Assembly (NCBI RefSeq): GCF_021491375.1
Contig: NZ_JAKEVY010000005.1
Location: 1 to 64,000, forward strand
Length of the DNA: 64,000 nt
Direction of reading: 5' to 3'
Origin: Flavihumibacter fluminis
Lineage (GTDB): Bacteria > Bacteroidota > Bacteroidia > Chitinophagales > Chitinophagaceae
The first letter of the stretch is position 1, and the number at the start of each line of letters is the position of its first letter. The notes beneath the pieces are model-generated. The model saw only the letters and a list, made by a program, of their open reading frames with translations, was not told where the DNA came from and did not search any database. The translations under genes were made by a program, and so were the position numbers. Shown piece after piece: positions 35,672 to 43,618 of the stretch.

Positions 35672-35712
35672 TTTTTCCGCATTTCGTAAATGCTTTTTCC
35701 GCATTGCGTAAA
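35672..35712. promoter_or_regulatory. Two 19-bp direct repeats in the hemN / TonB-receptor divergent gap
   Basis: TTTTTCCGCATTTCGTAAA (35672-35690) is repeated at 35694-35712 with one difference. The start-to-start distance is 22 bp, about two helical turns, so two regulator dimers could bind on one face. The first copy includes GCATTT-CGT-AAATGC (35680-35694), a perfect 6-bp palindrome. The pair lies 47 bp before the receptor ATG and about 110 bp before the hemN start. It may control either or both genes in response to iron or oxygen. A GATCTTTG at about 35733-35740 could be the -7 box of the receptor promoter. Confidence 0.6.
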
Positions 35713-35758
35713 CCATAAATTTTGGTGTATTTGATCTTTGCGGCCGAAAGAAACTGAT

Positions 35759-37948
35759 ATGATAAAGAATGGATTATTAAGTGGAATGGCGCTGCTGGTC
35801 TCAGTTGCGGGAATGGCCCAGGAAGCAGCAGATACAGCAAGAAAAGAACAGGAAATGCCCCAGGTGCTGGTGGTTGGATATAAAGACAAATTATTATCAA
35901 AGGTACCAGGATCGGTATCCATCATTCGGTTTAAGGAGATTCAGCAATTGGCTCCTATCAGCGGAAATGATGTAATGCGCCGGGTACCCGGATTGAATAT
36001 TGTGGACGAGGAAGGAGCTGGTTTAAGAATCAATATTGGTGTACGTGGACTGGATCCGGATCGCAGTCGCAATTTGCTGATACTGGAAGATGGTGTGCCT
36101 GTTGCCCTGAATCCTTATGGTGAGCCAGAAATGTATTTCACACCGGTGATTGATAAAGTGCGATCCATTGAAGTATTGAAGGGTAGTGGTCAGGTGCAGT
36201 TTGGACCGCAAACCATTGGGGCTGTGGTAAACCTGATTACAGCTGATCCTCCGGCAGAAGAAAGAACAGAATTGCGTGTGAAAGGTGGCCAGGGAGGATT
36301 TTTCTCCACCTATGCCAGTTATGGCAACACTGTTGGCAATATGGGATTCAATGTAAGTTACCTGCGTAAGCAGGCAGATAATATTGGTCCAACCTGGTTT
36401 AGAATTAACGACCTCAGTGCCAAGCTGCGTTTTCAGCTGAGTGAAAAATCTTCTATCGGGATGAAACTCGGCGTGTATGATGAACTCTCCAATTCTACTT
36501 ATATAGGCATTACGCAATCGATGTATGATGCCGGTGGATCTGATTATGTGCGACTGGCACCGGATGATCGCCTGCCTGTACGCAGGTATAATTTAAGCGT
36601 GACACATTCCCTGCAAATCAATCCGCGTGTGAATTTGCAGACTACGGCATTTGCTTATACCACTAACCGAAACTGGCAGCGTCAGGATTTTAGTTATTCT
36701 TCTACTGCAGCCAATCAAACCGGGGTGATTTGGGGTGATCGTACAGTAGCTGGAGGAGCAATTTATATGCTGAATAGCAATGGGCATCGCAACCGGCAAT
36801 TTGAAGTGATGGGAGTGGAGCCTCGCCTTACTGTTAAAGGAAAGATTGGTGATAAAGAAAATAAACTCAATGCAGGGGTTCGCTACCTGTATGAGAAAGC
36901 GAGAGAGCAATTTGTAATTGGTAAAAAAGCAGATGCAACGGCCGGGGATATGCGCGATAATGAAATCCGGAGCGGGCATGCATTGAGTGGATTTATTCAG
37001 GATGAGCTGGCTCTTACCAAACGTTTTACTGTTAATGCAGGTGTGCGACTGGAAAGCTTCAATTACAATCGCCGTATTTTAAGAGGACGTTTTCCGGTGA
37101 ATGGTGCAACTGTAGTGGCCGATACGAATGTATTGGCGAAGCAAAATGTGCTTGCTGTGATTCCTGGTGGTGGATTTAATTATGTGGTGAATGGAAGTTT
37201 GAATTTGTTTGGTGGAGTACATCGTGGATTTGCTCCTCCGAGAACCAAGGATGCCATCACCTCAACTGGTTTTGCAGTTGATCTGGATGCAGAGAAGAGC
37301 TGGAATTTTGAATTGGGATTACGCTTTAATCATGCTAACTGGATAGAAGGCGAGCTGACCTTCTTCAGAATGGACTTTGACAACCAGATCATTCCGATTT
37401 CGCAGTCGAGCGGCAATACCAATGCAACCGGACTCGCGAATGGTGGTAAAACTGCTCACACCGGAGTGGAAGCTGCTGTGCAACTGGATTTTGGTAAAGC
37501 ATTAAACTGGAAACACAGTCTGCAATTGAGTTCCAATTTCACCTATGTAAAGAGTGTGTATTCGGCGGATCGTTTTATCACCAGTGGAACGGAAAAGATC
37601 AATATCCGCGATAATAAACTGCCTTATGCACCTTCCTTTATCTGGAATGGTATAGTTGGGTTTGAGTCTAAAGGCGGACTGGGAATTCGATTCTTTGCCA
37701 ATTATGTAGGTGAACAGTTTGCGGATGAGTTGAATACAGTGGCGCCATCTGCCAATGGGCGTATTGGTCGCATTGATAGCAGAATGGTGTTTGATGGAAC
37801 TGCCTATTATCAGTTGAACAAAAAGGTGAACTTCAATATCAGTGCGAAGAACCTGGGTGATAAAAGATATATCGCGAGTCGCAGGCCCGAGGGAATCAGA
37901 GTAGGTATGCCGGCGTTTGTGACAGCGGGGGTGGAGCTGACGCTTTGA
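35759..37948 (+). CDS. TonB-dependent receptor, FecA/siderophore type
   Basis: A 729-residue outer-membrane receptor. Signal peptide MIKNGLLSGMALLVSVAGMAQ, plug domain about residues 45-160 (NIGVRGLDPDRSRNLLILEDG and VEVLKG-like IEVLKGSGQVQFGPQTIGAVVNL), then a beta barrel. The plug resembles ferric dicitrate and catecholate receptors. No CarboxypepD_reg or secretin/signalling extension is seen. The neighbouring haem genes favour iron import. I start at ATG 35759, where the signal peptide begins; an earlier in-frame ATG-like start adds charged residues only. Confidence 0.9.
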   Translation: MIKNGLLSGMALLVSVAGMAQEAADTARKEQEMPQVLVVGYKDKLLSKVPGSVSIIRFKEIQQLAPISGNDVMRRVPGLNIVDEEGAGLRINIGVRGLDPDRSRNLLILEDGVPVALNPYGEPEMYFTPVIDKVRSIEVLKGSGQVQFGPQTIGAVVNLITADPPAEERTELRVKGGQGGFFSTYASYGNTVGNMGFNVSYLRKQADNIGPTWFRINDLSAKLRFQLSEKSSIGMKLGVYDELSNSTYIGITQSMYDAGGSDYVRLAPDDRLPVRRYNLSVTHSLQINPRVNLQTTAFAYTTNRNWQRQDFSYSSTAANQTGVIWGDRTVAGGAIYMLNSNGHRNRQFEVMGVEPRLTVKGKIGDKENKLNAGVRYLYEKAREQFVIGKKADATAGDMRDNEIRSGHALSGFIQDELALTKRFTVNAGVRLESFNYNRRILRGRFPVNGATVVADTNVLAKQNVLAVIPGGGFNYVVNGSLNLFGGVHRGFAPPRTKDAITSTGFAVDLDAEKSWNFELGLRFNHANWIEGELTFFRMDFDNQIIPISQSSGNTNATGLANGGKTAHTGVEAAVQLDFGKALNWKHSLQLSSNFTYVKSVYSADRFITSGTEKINIRDNKLPYAPSFIWNGIVGFESKGGLGIRFFANYVGEQFADELNTVAPSANGRIGRIDSRMVFDGTAYYQLNKKVNFNISAKNLGDKRYIASRRPEGIRVGMPAFVTAGVELTL

Positions 37949-37985
37949 TGTGAGACGTCAGACGTGAGACGTGAGAAGGAAGAAA
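37949..37985. repeat. Microrepeat directly after the TonB receptor stop
   Basis: TGTGAGACGTCAGACGTGAG and the continuation ACGTGAGAAGG follow the stop codon of the receptor. The same words are found at 57314-57352 and, in reverse orientation, inside ileS at 53440-53480. Confidence 0.8.
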
Positions 37986-37990
37986 TTACG

Positions 37991-38017
37991 AGACCTGTGT
38001 GTAACACAGGTCTTTTG
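37991..38017 (+). terminator. Rho-independent terminator of the TonB receptor
   Basis: A perfect 9-bp stem AGACCTGTG (37991-37999) / CACAGGTCT (38005-38013), loop TGTAA, then TTTT. The stem is identical to the one at 43588-43610 behind the PAP2 gene, where it is also preceded by a purine-rich microrepeat. Confidence 0.85.
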
Positions 38018-38044
38018 TATTATATTGGGGTGTAAGGAAATTCT

Positions 38045-38419
38045 ATGAAAAGAATATTGGAGGTAGTAATTGCTTTGGTGTGGTTGATAAATGGGTTGTA
38101 TTGTAAAGTGTTGAACGGTGTTCCAAGGCATGAAGCGATTGTTGCAAGGGTGCTGCAATTGCAGGAAGCAAGGGTGCTAACCCTGCTAATTGGATTATCA
38201 GAAATTGGAATTGCGATATGGATAATTAGTCGGTTTCAATCCAGGCTGGCAGCAATTGTTCAAATGCTGTTGGTCGCCAGTATGAATTTGCTGGAATACT
38301 TGTTGGCCAGGGATCTTCTGCTGTGGGGCAGCTGGAACAGTGTATTCGCGCTACTCTTTATCGCGCTCATTTATTTTACTGAATTTGTGATCGGCAAACC
38401 AGTAGCAACCAATTCCTAG
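38045..38419 (+). CDS. DoxX-like small membrane protein
   Basis: A 124-residue protein with four hydrophobic segments, starting MKRILEVVIALVWLINGLYCKV, the pattern of the DoxX-like family. A His in the first loop (VPRHE) is conserved in that group. Function unknown. It is the first gene of a four-gene unit with the DUF2071 protein, a methyltransferase-like protein and a further membrane protein, with 1-bp spacing to the next gene. Confidence 0.8.
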   Translation: MKRILEVVIALVWLINGLYCKVLNGVPRHEAIVARVLQLQEARVLTLLIGLSEIGIAIWIISRFQSRLAAIVQMLLVASMNLLEYLLARDLLLWGSWNSVFALLFIALIYFTEFVIGKPVATNS

Positions 38420-38420
38420 C

Positions 38421-39158
38421 ATGATGCAATTCCTCAAATCCCACCCATTTGCTGTAGAAGCCTATTTTGATTCTTCGGTAGTGCTCAGTTTCGCTGTTCC
38501 GAAAGAGCAACTGATTCAACTGATACCTCCTTGCCTGGAGCTGGATCTGCTAAAGGAGCAATATGGATTCATTGCAGTAGCGATGGTGCAAACCAGGAAA
38601 TTGCGGCCCAAAGGCTTTCCCGCATTTATGGGAAATGATTTTTTTCTGATCGGGTACCGGATTTTTGTTCGTTATAAAACCAGCGAAGGAAAACGTTTGC
38701 GGGGCTTGTATATTCTGAGATCTGAAACAGATAAAAAAAAGATGGAGTGGCTGGGTTCGATCTTCACGCAATACAAGTACCACACAATTGATATCAGGCC
38801 TCAACGGGAAAAGGATACTCAACTTATACAGTCTGATTCATCCGGATTGCTGGTAAAGTTCAGACGGGTTGAACAGGAAATACCATTGCCCATACATTCA
38901 CCATTTTCCGACTGGAAAGAGGCTCGGAGATTCGCCGGACCCTTACCTTTTACCTTCAGTTATCTCGAAAGAGAAAAGAAAGTATTGATAGTTGAAGGAG
39001 TAAGAAGCAACTGGACTCCCAAACCTATCCAGGTGTTGGAGTATGAAATACCTTTCCTGGAAACCCTTGGTTTAGAAACTCCGGTATTGGCGAATGCATT
39101 TGAGATAAGAGAAATTCCCTATTACTGGAAAAAAGGAAAAAAAGATACATGGAGCTAA
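38421..39158 (+). CDS. DUF2071 (YqjF-like) protein
   Basis: A 245-residue soluble protein of the DUF2071 family, whose fold is related to acetoacetate decarboxylase. Recognisable parts are PKEQLIQLIPPCLELDLL near the N-terminus and the LRGLYILRSETDK segment (about residues 94-106). No catalytic assignment can be made. It overlaps the next gene by 10 bp, so both are co-translated. Confidence 0.8.
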   Translation: MMQFLKSHPFAVEAYFDSSVVLSFAVPKEQLIQLIPPCLELDLLKEQYGFIAVAMVQTRKLRPKGFPAFMGNDFFLIGYRIFVRYKTSEGKRLRGLYILRSETDKKKMEWLGSIFTQYKYHTIDIRPQREKDTQLIQSDSSGLLVKFRRVEQEIPLPIHSPFSDWKEARRFAGPLPFTFSYLEREKKVLIVEGVRSNWTPKPIQVLEYEIPFLETLGLETPVLANAFEIREIPYYWKKGKKDTWS

Positions 39159-39901
39159 ACAGAAAATCTTACCAGGGAGTTTGGAATATTGTTCGCTTTA
39201 ACTGGCCTTTCTATGTAGTTGCCGGTATTGTAATCTTGTTGGTGATTGGAATAGCTGGTTATTTTTCCGGATTGATTTTTTATTTCCTGCTGGCAGCTGC
39301 TTTGGCAGCATTAGGTGGAATGCTTGTTTCGCTTGTGGTATCTCATTATATCTATGATCGTTCGAGCCTATATGATTTTGGCTGGTTGGATGGATTGGAT
39401 TTTCAAAAAGCCGGATCTGCACTCACTGTAAATGCCGGTTTTGATGAAACCACGGAGATACTACAACATAAATTTCCATTCCTCCGATTTGCGATGGCGG
39501 ATTTTTATGATCCCCGGCTACATACCGAACCTTCTATCGAAAGAGCAAGGAAAATCTATCCGCCTAAACCGGAAGTTCTGAAAGTATATACATCTGATTT
39601 GCCTTATGGTGATCAGCAATTTGATATAATATTTGTACTTCTTTCCGCCCATGAAATAAGAAATCCAAAAGAACGTATTTTGTTCTTTTTAGAGTTAAAA
39701 CGGGTACTTCGCGAAGGTGGAAAAATTATTGTTATGGAGCACCTTCGGGATCTGCCAAATTTCCTGGCCTACACCATTGGGTTTTTCCATTTCCATTCTC
39801 ACGCTGCCTGGATAAAATGTTTTGAACTGGCCGAACTGAAACTGGAGCGGGAGGAAAAACAAACAGTTTTCATTAGTCTATTCATATTGACAAAAAAATG
39901 A
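39149..39901 (+). CDS. Membrane-anchored SAM-methyltransferase-like protein
   Basis: A 250-residue protein with two N-terminal transmembrane segments (about residues 18-70) and a C-terminal class I methyltransferase-like domain. Later motifs are clear: LPYGDQQFDIIFVLLSAHEI and LKRVLREGGKIIVMEH. The SAM-binding loop (ALTVNAGFDETT) departs from the usual GxGxG, so SAM binding is uncertain. It overlaps both neighbours by a few bases. Confidence 0.78.
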   Translation: MELNRKSYQGVWNIVRFNWPFYVVAGIVILLVIGIAGYFSGLIFYFLLAAALAALGGMLVSLVVSHYIYDRSSLYDFGWLDGLDFQKAGSALTVNAGFDETTEILQHKFPFLRFAMADFYDPRLHTEPSIERARKIYPPKPEVLKVYTSDLPYGDQQFDIIFVLLSAHEIRNPKERILFFLELKRVLREGGKIIVMEHLRDLPNFLAYTIGFFHFHSHAAWIKCFELAELKLEREEKQTVFISLFILTKK

Positions 39902-40293
39902 TTCAGCAAATTCAAATTGTAGGAATCGCGCTTATAATGCTGGCGCTTTTACATCTGATTTTTCCAAGGTATTTCAATTGGAAAAAAGAACTGGCAGGGT
40001 TGAGTATCATTAATCGAGAAATGATGATTGTTCATACTTTTTTTATTGCACTAACGGTACTGTTAATGGGAGTCTTATGTATATCAAGTGCAAATGAACT
40101 TACCGAAACAACCTTAGGAAAAAGACTGGCTGCTGGTATCGGTTTGTTTTGGTTTATCAGATGGATTGTTCAGTTTACTGGATATTCTTCTGTGAACTGG
40201 AAAGGAAAAAGATTTGAAACAGCAGTACATGTTTTTTTCAGTCTGTTCTGGACGTATGTTACTGTCCTGTTTTGGTGGGTCGCCTTTTCCTGA
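39898..40293 (+). CDS. Small integral membrane protein
   Basis: A 131-residue protein with about four hydrophobic segments and no recognised motif. It begins by ATGA overlap with the methyltransferase-like gene, so it is the last member of that unit. It ends 10 bp before the convergent response-regulator stop. Function unknown. Confidence 0.7.
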   Translation: MIQQIQIVGIALIMLALLHLIFPRYFNWKKELAGLSIINREMMIVHTFFIALTVLLMGVLCISSANELTETTLGKRLAAGIGLFWFIRWIVQFTGYSSVNWKGKRFETAVHVFFSLFWTYVTVLFWWVAFS

Positions 40294-40302
40294 TGAATTC
40301 AT

Positions 40303-41001
40303 TCACGATAATAGTTGGGATAGCTTATCGCGGTAGCTTCTGCCGATAGGGAGGGTATGGCCCTTGATTTCTGCTTCTTCCGCTGTAAAGGAATCAATTT
40401 TGGAGATGGAAACAATGAAGGATCGGTGCACCCGGAGAAACTGAGAAGCAGGTAGGCGGCTTTCAATTTCAGTAGTGCTCATTTTGGTAAGGTATTCGGT
40501 ATTGGTTGTGACGAACCGGATGTATTCCCGCTGGCTTTCAATGAATAAGATGTCGGAAAGCAATACTTTGATTTTTTTCTTTTGAACAGAAATGAAAAGA
40601 AAATCTTTTTCAGGCGCTGGCACGCCGGCGGGTGGATTTTTATCATTGTTTTGTCTGACCTTGTTCACAGCAGCGATAAAGCGATCGAACTCTATTGGTT
40701 TCAATAAATAGTCGACTACGTTTAATTCGAAACCCTCTACTGCGTATTGATGATAAGCAGTGGTGATGATTACCTGGGGGCGCTTTTGTAAGGTTCGCAG
40801 AAAATTCATGCCTTTTAACCTGGGCAGGTGGATATCCAGGAAAATAAGATCTACGGATTCTTTTTGTAGAAACTCGGTTGCCAGTAAGGCGTTTTTAAAA
40901 TGCCCTTTGTATTCCAGGGAAGGAAGTTGATCAATATAATCTATTAGAATCTTTGCGGCCAGTGGCTCATCTTCTACTACAATACAGGAAATGCTAGACA
41001 T
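40303..41001 (-). CDS. LytTR-family response regulator
   Basis: A 232-residue regulator with an N-terminal receiver (D56 in LIFLDIHLP, acidic E10-D11, K104-like in LLKPIEF) and a C-terminal LytTR DNA-binding domain (about residues 130-232, DILFIESQREYIRF and FLRVHRSF). It is coupled to the upstream sensor kinase gene by an 8-bp overlap. Targets are not visible here; the divergent PAP2/haloperoxidase-like gene at 42202 is a neighbour. Confidence 0.93.
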   Translation of the reverse strand: MSSISCIVVEDEPLAAKILIDYIDQLPSLEYKGHFKNALLATEFLQKESVDLIFLDIHLPRLKGMNFLRTLQKRPQVIITTAYHQYAVEGFELNVVDYLLKPIEFDRFIAAVNKVRQNNDKNPPAGVPAPEKDFLFISVQKKKIKVLLSDILFIESQREYIRFVTTNTEYLTKMSTTEIESRLPASQFLRVHRSFIVSISKIDSFTAEEAEIKGHTLPIGRSYRDKLSQLLS

Positions 41002-42016
41002 GCGTTTTGGTATTTATGTACAGGTGAGCATTGAATACAGTTCCTTCTTTTTTGTAAGCAATTTTGTAATCTGTATATAACAACTCAAGTTGCCTCCGAA
41101 TATTCGATAAGCCAATGTTTTCTTTAATTGGCTCATCCGGTGAACCATCTCCCGTTGAATTCTGAACAACAAAATTGAGCTGGTCGTTAAAGACTGTTAA
41201 TCGAATCCGTACAAAAGGAGCTTCTATTGTTTCCGCACTTCCATGTTTAAAAGCATTTTCAACCAGGGGAATCAACAAAAGTGGCGGTATGCGGGTTGAT
41301 GGCTGTTGTATATCTATATCAAAACAGATTGTGAGTTGTTCATCGTAGCGCAATTTTTCCAATGAAATATAATCCTGTATGATTTGTACTTCCTTTTCAA
41401 TGGGGATGAGTGGGGTATTGGTTTCATATAACATGAAACGAAGGATTTTGGATAATTGCATAACAGAACTCGCTGTTCTGTCCGATTTCTGTAATGCCAG
41501 TGCGTAAATATTATTCAGGGTATTAAATAAGAAGTGCGGGTTGGTTTGTGATTTAAGGTAATTCAGTTCAGCCGCCTGTTTGGCAAGCTGCAATTGTTTG
41601 GCCGTTGACTTCAGTTGTGTATAACGATAAAAATGCCGGATGATGGAAATATACAGAAATCCCCCGAGGCTATTGGCCATATGATCACCTAATGACATTG
41701 AATTTTCCGGACTTCCAAGCGGTGTATGGATACCTATTCCGATCCCTAGATATCGCCACAGACTGGCACCAGCGGTAAAAAGAAAAATGGTTAATAAAAT
41801 AGCCGGTATCGCCTGTAGAATCCCTTTTCTTATGTAGGGAAGCAGGTATTCATAAAACAGAATGGTGACGGCTGTAATGAAACATAACCACCAGGCCTGG
41901 TTCCAGAAAATGGCGGATGCATTTTCCATGTCTTGCGGAATATAAACAAGCCACCTCAGGCAAATGAGTGACAAGGTTATCCAGCCATACAGTTTCCAGT
42001 TAATTTTTGAAGACAA
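40994..42016 (-). CDS. LytS-like sensor histidine kinase
   Basis: A 340-residue kinase of the His_kinase (PF06580) group. Four hydrophobic segments fill about residues 8-130. A short coiled coil leads to the phospho-acceptor H161 in QTNPHFLFNTLNNIY, and the ATP-binding N box is PLVENAFKHG. It has no recognisable extracellular sensor domain. Partner of the LytTR regulator, with which it overlaps. Confidence 0.92.
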   Translation of the reverse strand: MSSKINWKLYGWITLSLICLRWLVYIPQDMENASAIFWNQAWWLCFITAVTILFYEYLLPYIRKGILQAIPAILLTIFLFTAGASLWRYLGIGIGIHTPLGSPENSMSLGDHMANSLGGFLYISIIRHFYRYTQLKSTAKQLQLAKQAAELNYLKSQTNPHFLFNTLNNIYALALQKSDRTASSVMQLSKILRFMLYETNTPLIPIEKEVQIIQDYISLEKLRYDEQLTICFDIDIQQPSTRIPPLLLIPLVENAFKHGSAETIEAPFVRIRLTVFNDQLNFVVQNSTGDGSPDEPIKENIGLSNIRRQLELLYTDYKIAYKKEGTVFNAHLYINTKTHV

Positions 42017-42112
42017 ACCAGTTCAGTTAATGCTTTAAAATAAAGATAAATCTCTTCCCTTTCAATAATTCCAGCTTTAACCTGATTCCTTGTCTATGAA
42101 CAACATCGTAAG

Positions 42113-42144
42113 GGCTACCAATGGTTCCATTCGGGTTGGTAGCC
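42113..42144. other. Hairpin in the divergent gap before the PAP2 gene
   Basis: GGCTACCAA (42113-42121) pairs perfectly with TTGGTAGCC (42136-42144), loop 14 nt. It lies about 60 bp upstream of the PAP2 start and about 100 bp from the kinase start. It is not followed by a T run, so an operator or leader structure is more likely than a terminator. A CAATTTTG near 42171-42178 may be a -7 promoter box. Confidence 0.5.
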
Positions 42145-42201
42145 TCCAATCAGTTGTCTGTTGACGCTGTCAATTTTGTGTAAAAGCATACAGTAGGTTA
42201 G

Positions 42202-43557
42202 ATGAAAATTAACCTTCACATGAAATCATTTTATTTGAGTTGGCTGGTTGTACTACTCTTACCAGTTCCAGCTATTTGTCAATCTGAAAATCCTGTTGCC
42301 AGCTGGCCAACTTTCTTTATTAAGTCGAATCAGGCTGCTACACTACCAGCACCACCTGCTGGTAAAACGGAACTGGCTGCCGTGCTTAGCAAACAGGCTG
42401 CCATGTCACCAGAATTATTGGCTGATATACAGTATTGGAGTGCCGGTGCCCCTGGTTACAGATGGATTAACTGGATCGAGGATCTGTGGTTATCTTCTGA
42501 TGCTGGCGAAACCGGTCCTGTTTCGGCAATGGTTATGCAGGTTGCTATTTATGATGCTACCATTGTGGCATGGAAAGAAAAGTACAAATACAATCGTGCC
42601 CGTCCGGCAGTATTGGATAAGCGGGTAAAGCGATTTGGTCCTGCATCGGAATCTCCATCCTATCCCTGCGAAAGTTCGGTAGCAGCAGGGGTTGCAGTTA
42701 CGGTACTGCGAACCTATTACCCTCACCTGGCAGATTCTGCCATGAAACTGGCTGAACGTGTTATGGAGTCGAGAGTGGCAGCGGGACAGGCCTTTCCAAG
42801 TGATACAAAAGCAGGATTTGAATTGGGTGTAAACATAGCAAAGCAGGAGCTGGAGTATGTAAAAGATTTTCCACCGGCAGTTAAATGGGATGGCAAAAGA
42901 CCAGAAGGAAAACATATCTGGCAGGGCACTCCTATGTTTGCCAATGCGGGATTGTCTAAAACAGTGATGCTAAAGTCGGCTAATCAATTTCGTCCGGGTC
43001 CGCCTCCTGATTTTGCCAAAGACATGGAGGAACTGAAAGCATTTAAACCCGGATTCGGTTCAACTGCCAATGCCTTTTATTTTGCTACTGAATCCTTCTG
43101 GTCTGATATGCTGGAGAAGAAAATTTTTGAGCACAATCTGCATCTGAATCCGCCAAAAGCAGCCTTGATTTATGCCACTGCCGCAATGGGGATGTATGAT
43201 GGATTTATTTCCTGCTGGGATGCCAAATATACCTATTGGGGTACACGTCCGGATCAGTATGATACCAGCTTTAAACCGGTATTGTTTTTCTCTCCGCCCT
43301 TTCCTGGTTACCCATCCGGACATGCAATGGTTGGAAGTGTGATGGCGGAAATCTTATCGCATTTTTTTCCTGCGGATGCTGCCTATTTCCGCAAGCGTGC
43401 AATCGATGGAGCAGAGTCCAGGTTTCAGGGTGGAATTCATTTTCGCACGGATAATGAAGTAGGACTGGAGATGGGAAAGAAAGTGGGGGCATGGATTGTG
43501 GAGGAGGTGAGGAAGAAGGAGGAAGGGAGGAAAGGAGGAATGGAAGAAAGGAAATAG
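42202..43557 (+). CDS. Vanadium-dependent haloperoxidase-like PAP2 phosphatase, exported
   Basis: A 451-residue protein with a signal peptide (cleavage near ICQ, residue 27; a second start ATG 42220 is possible). The three PAP2/haloperoxidase motifs are complete: K127-x6-R134-P135, PSGH near residue 372, and SRFQGGIHFRTD near residue 405. These residues bind vanadate or phosphate. The long N-terminal helical region resembles bacterial vanadium haloperoxidase relatives rather than short PAP2 lipid phosphatases, but halide oxidation cannot be distinguished from phosphatase activity by eye. The last 18 or so residues (Lys/Glu/Arg/Gly) are encoded by a purine-rich microrepeat. Confidence 0.82.
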   Translation: MKINLHMKSFYLSWLVVLLLPVPAICQSENPVASWPTFFIKSNQAATLPAPPAGKTELAAVLSKQAAMSPELLADIQYWSAGAPGYRWINWIEDLWLSSDAGETGPVSAMVMQVAIYDATIVAWKEKYKYNRARPAVLDKRVKRFGPASESPSYPCESSVAAGVAVTVLRTYYPHLADSAMKLAERVMESRVAAGQAFPSDTKAGFELGVNIAKQELEYVKDFPPAVKWDGKRPEGKHIWQGTPMFANAGLSKTVMLKSANQFRPGPPPDFAKDMEELKAFKPGFGSTANAFYFATESFWSDMLEKKIFEHNLHLNPPKAALIYATAAMGMYDGFISCWDAKYTYWGTRPDQYDTSFKPVLFFSPPFPGYPSGHAMVGSVMAEILSHFFPADAAYFRKRAIDGAESRFQGGIHFRTDNEVGLEMGKKVGAWIVEEVRKKEEGRKGGMEERK

Positions 43558-43587
43558 GAGACGGGGGACAGGAGACGGGATATAGGG
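43499..43587. repeat. Purine-rich microrepeat at the 3' end of the PAP2 gene
   Basis: A nearly pure purine run (GGAGGAAGGGAGG, GGAATGGAAGA, GGAGACGGGGGACAGGAGACGG) covers the last codons and the downstream DNA, right up to the terminator. The words are shared with the copies in hemN (34576-34656) and behind hemH (33481-33546). Confidence 0.8.
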
Positions 43588-43618
43588 AGACCTGTGGGTA
43601 ACACAGGTCTTTTATTTT
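43588..43618 (+). terminator. Rho-independent terminator of the PAP2 gene
   Basis: Stem AGACCTGTG (43588-43596) / CACAGGTCT (43602-43610), loop GGTAA, then TTTATTTT. The T run overlaps the stop codon of the convergent MocR-like gene. The stem is identical to that at 37991-38013. Confidence 0.85.
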
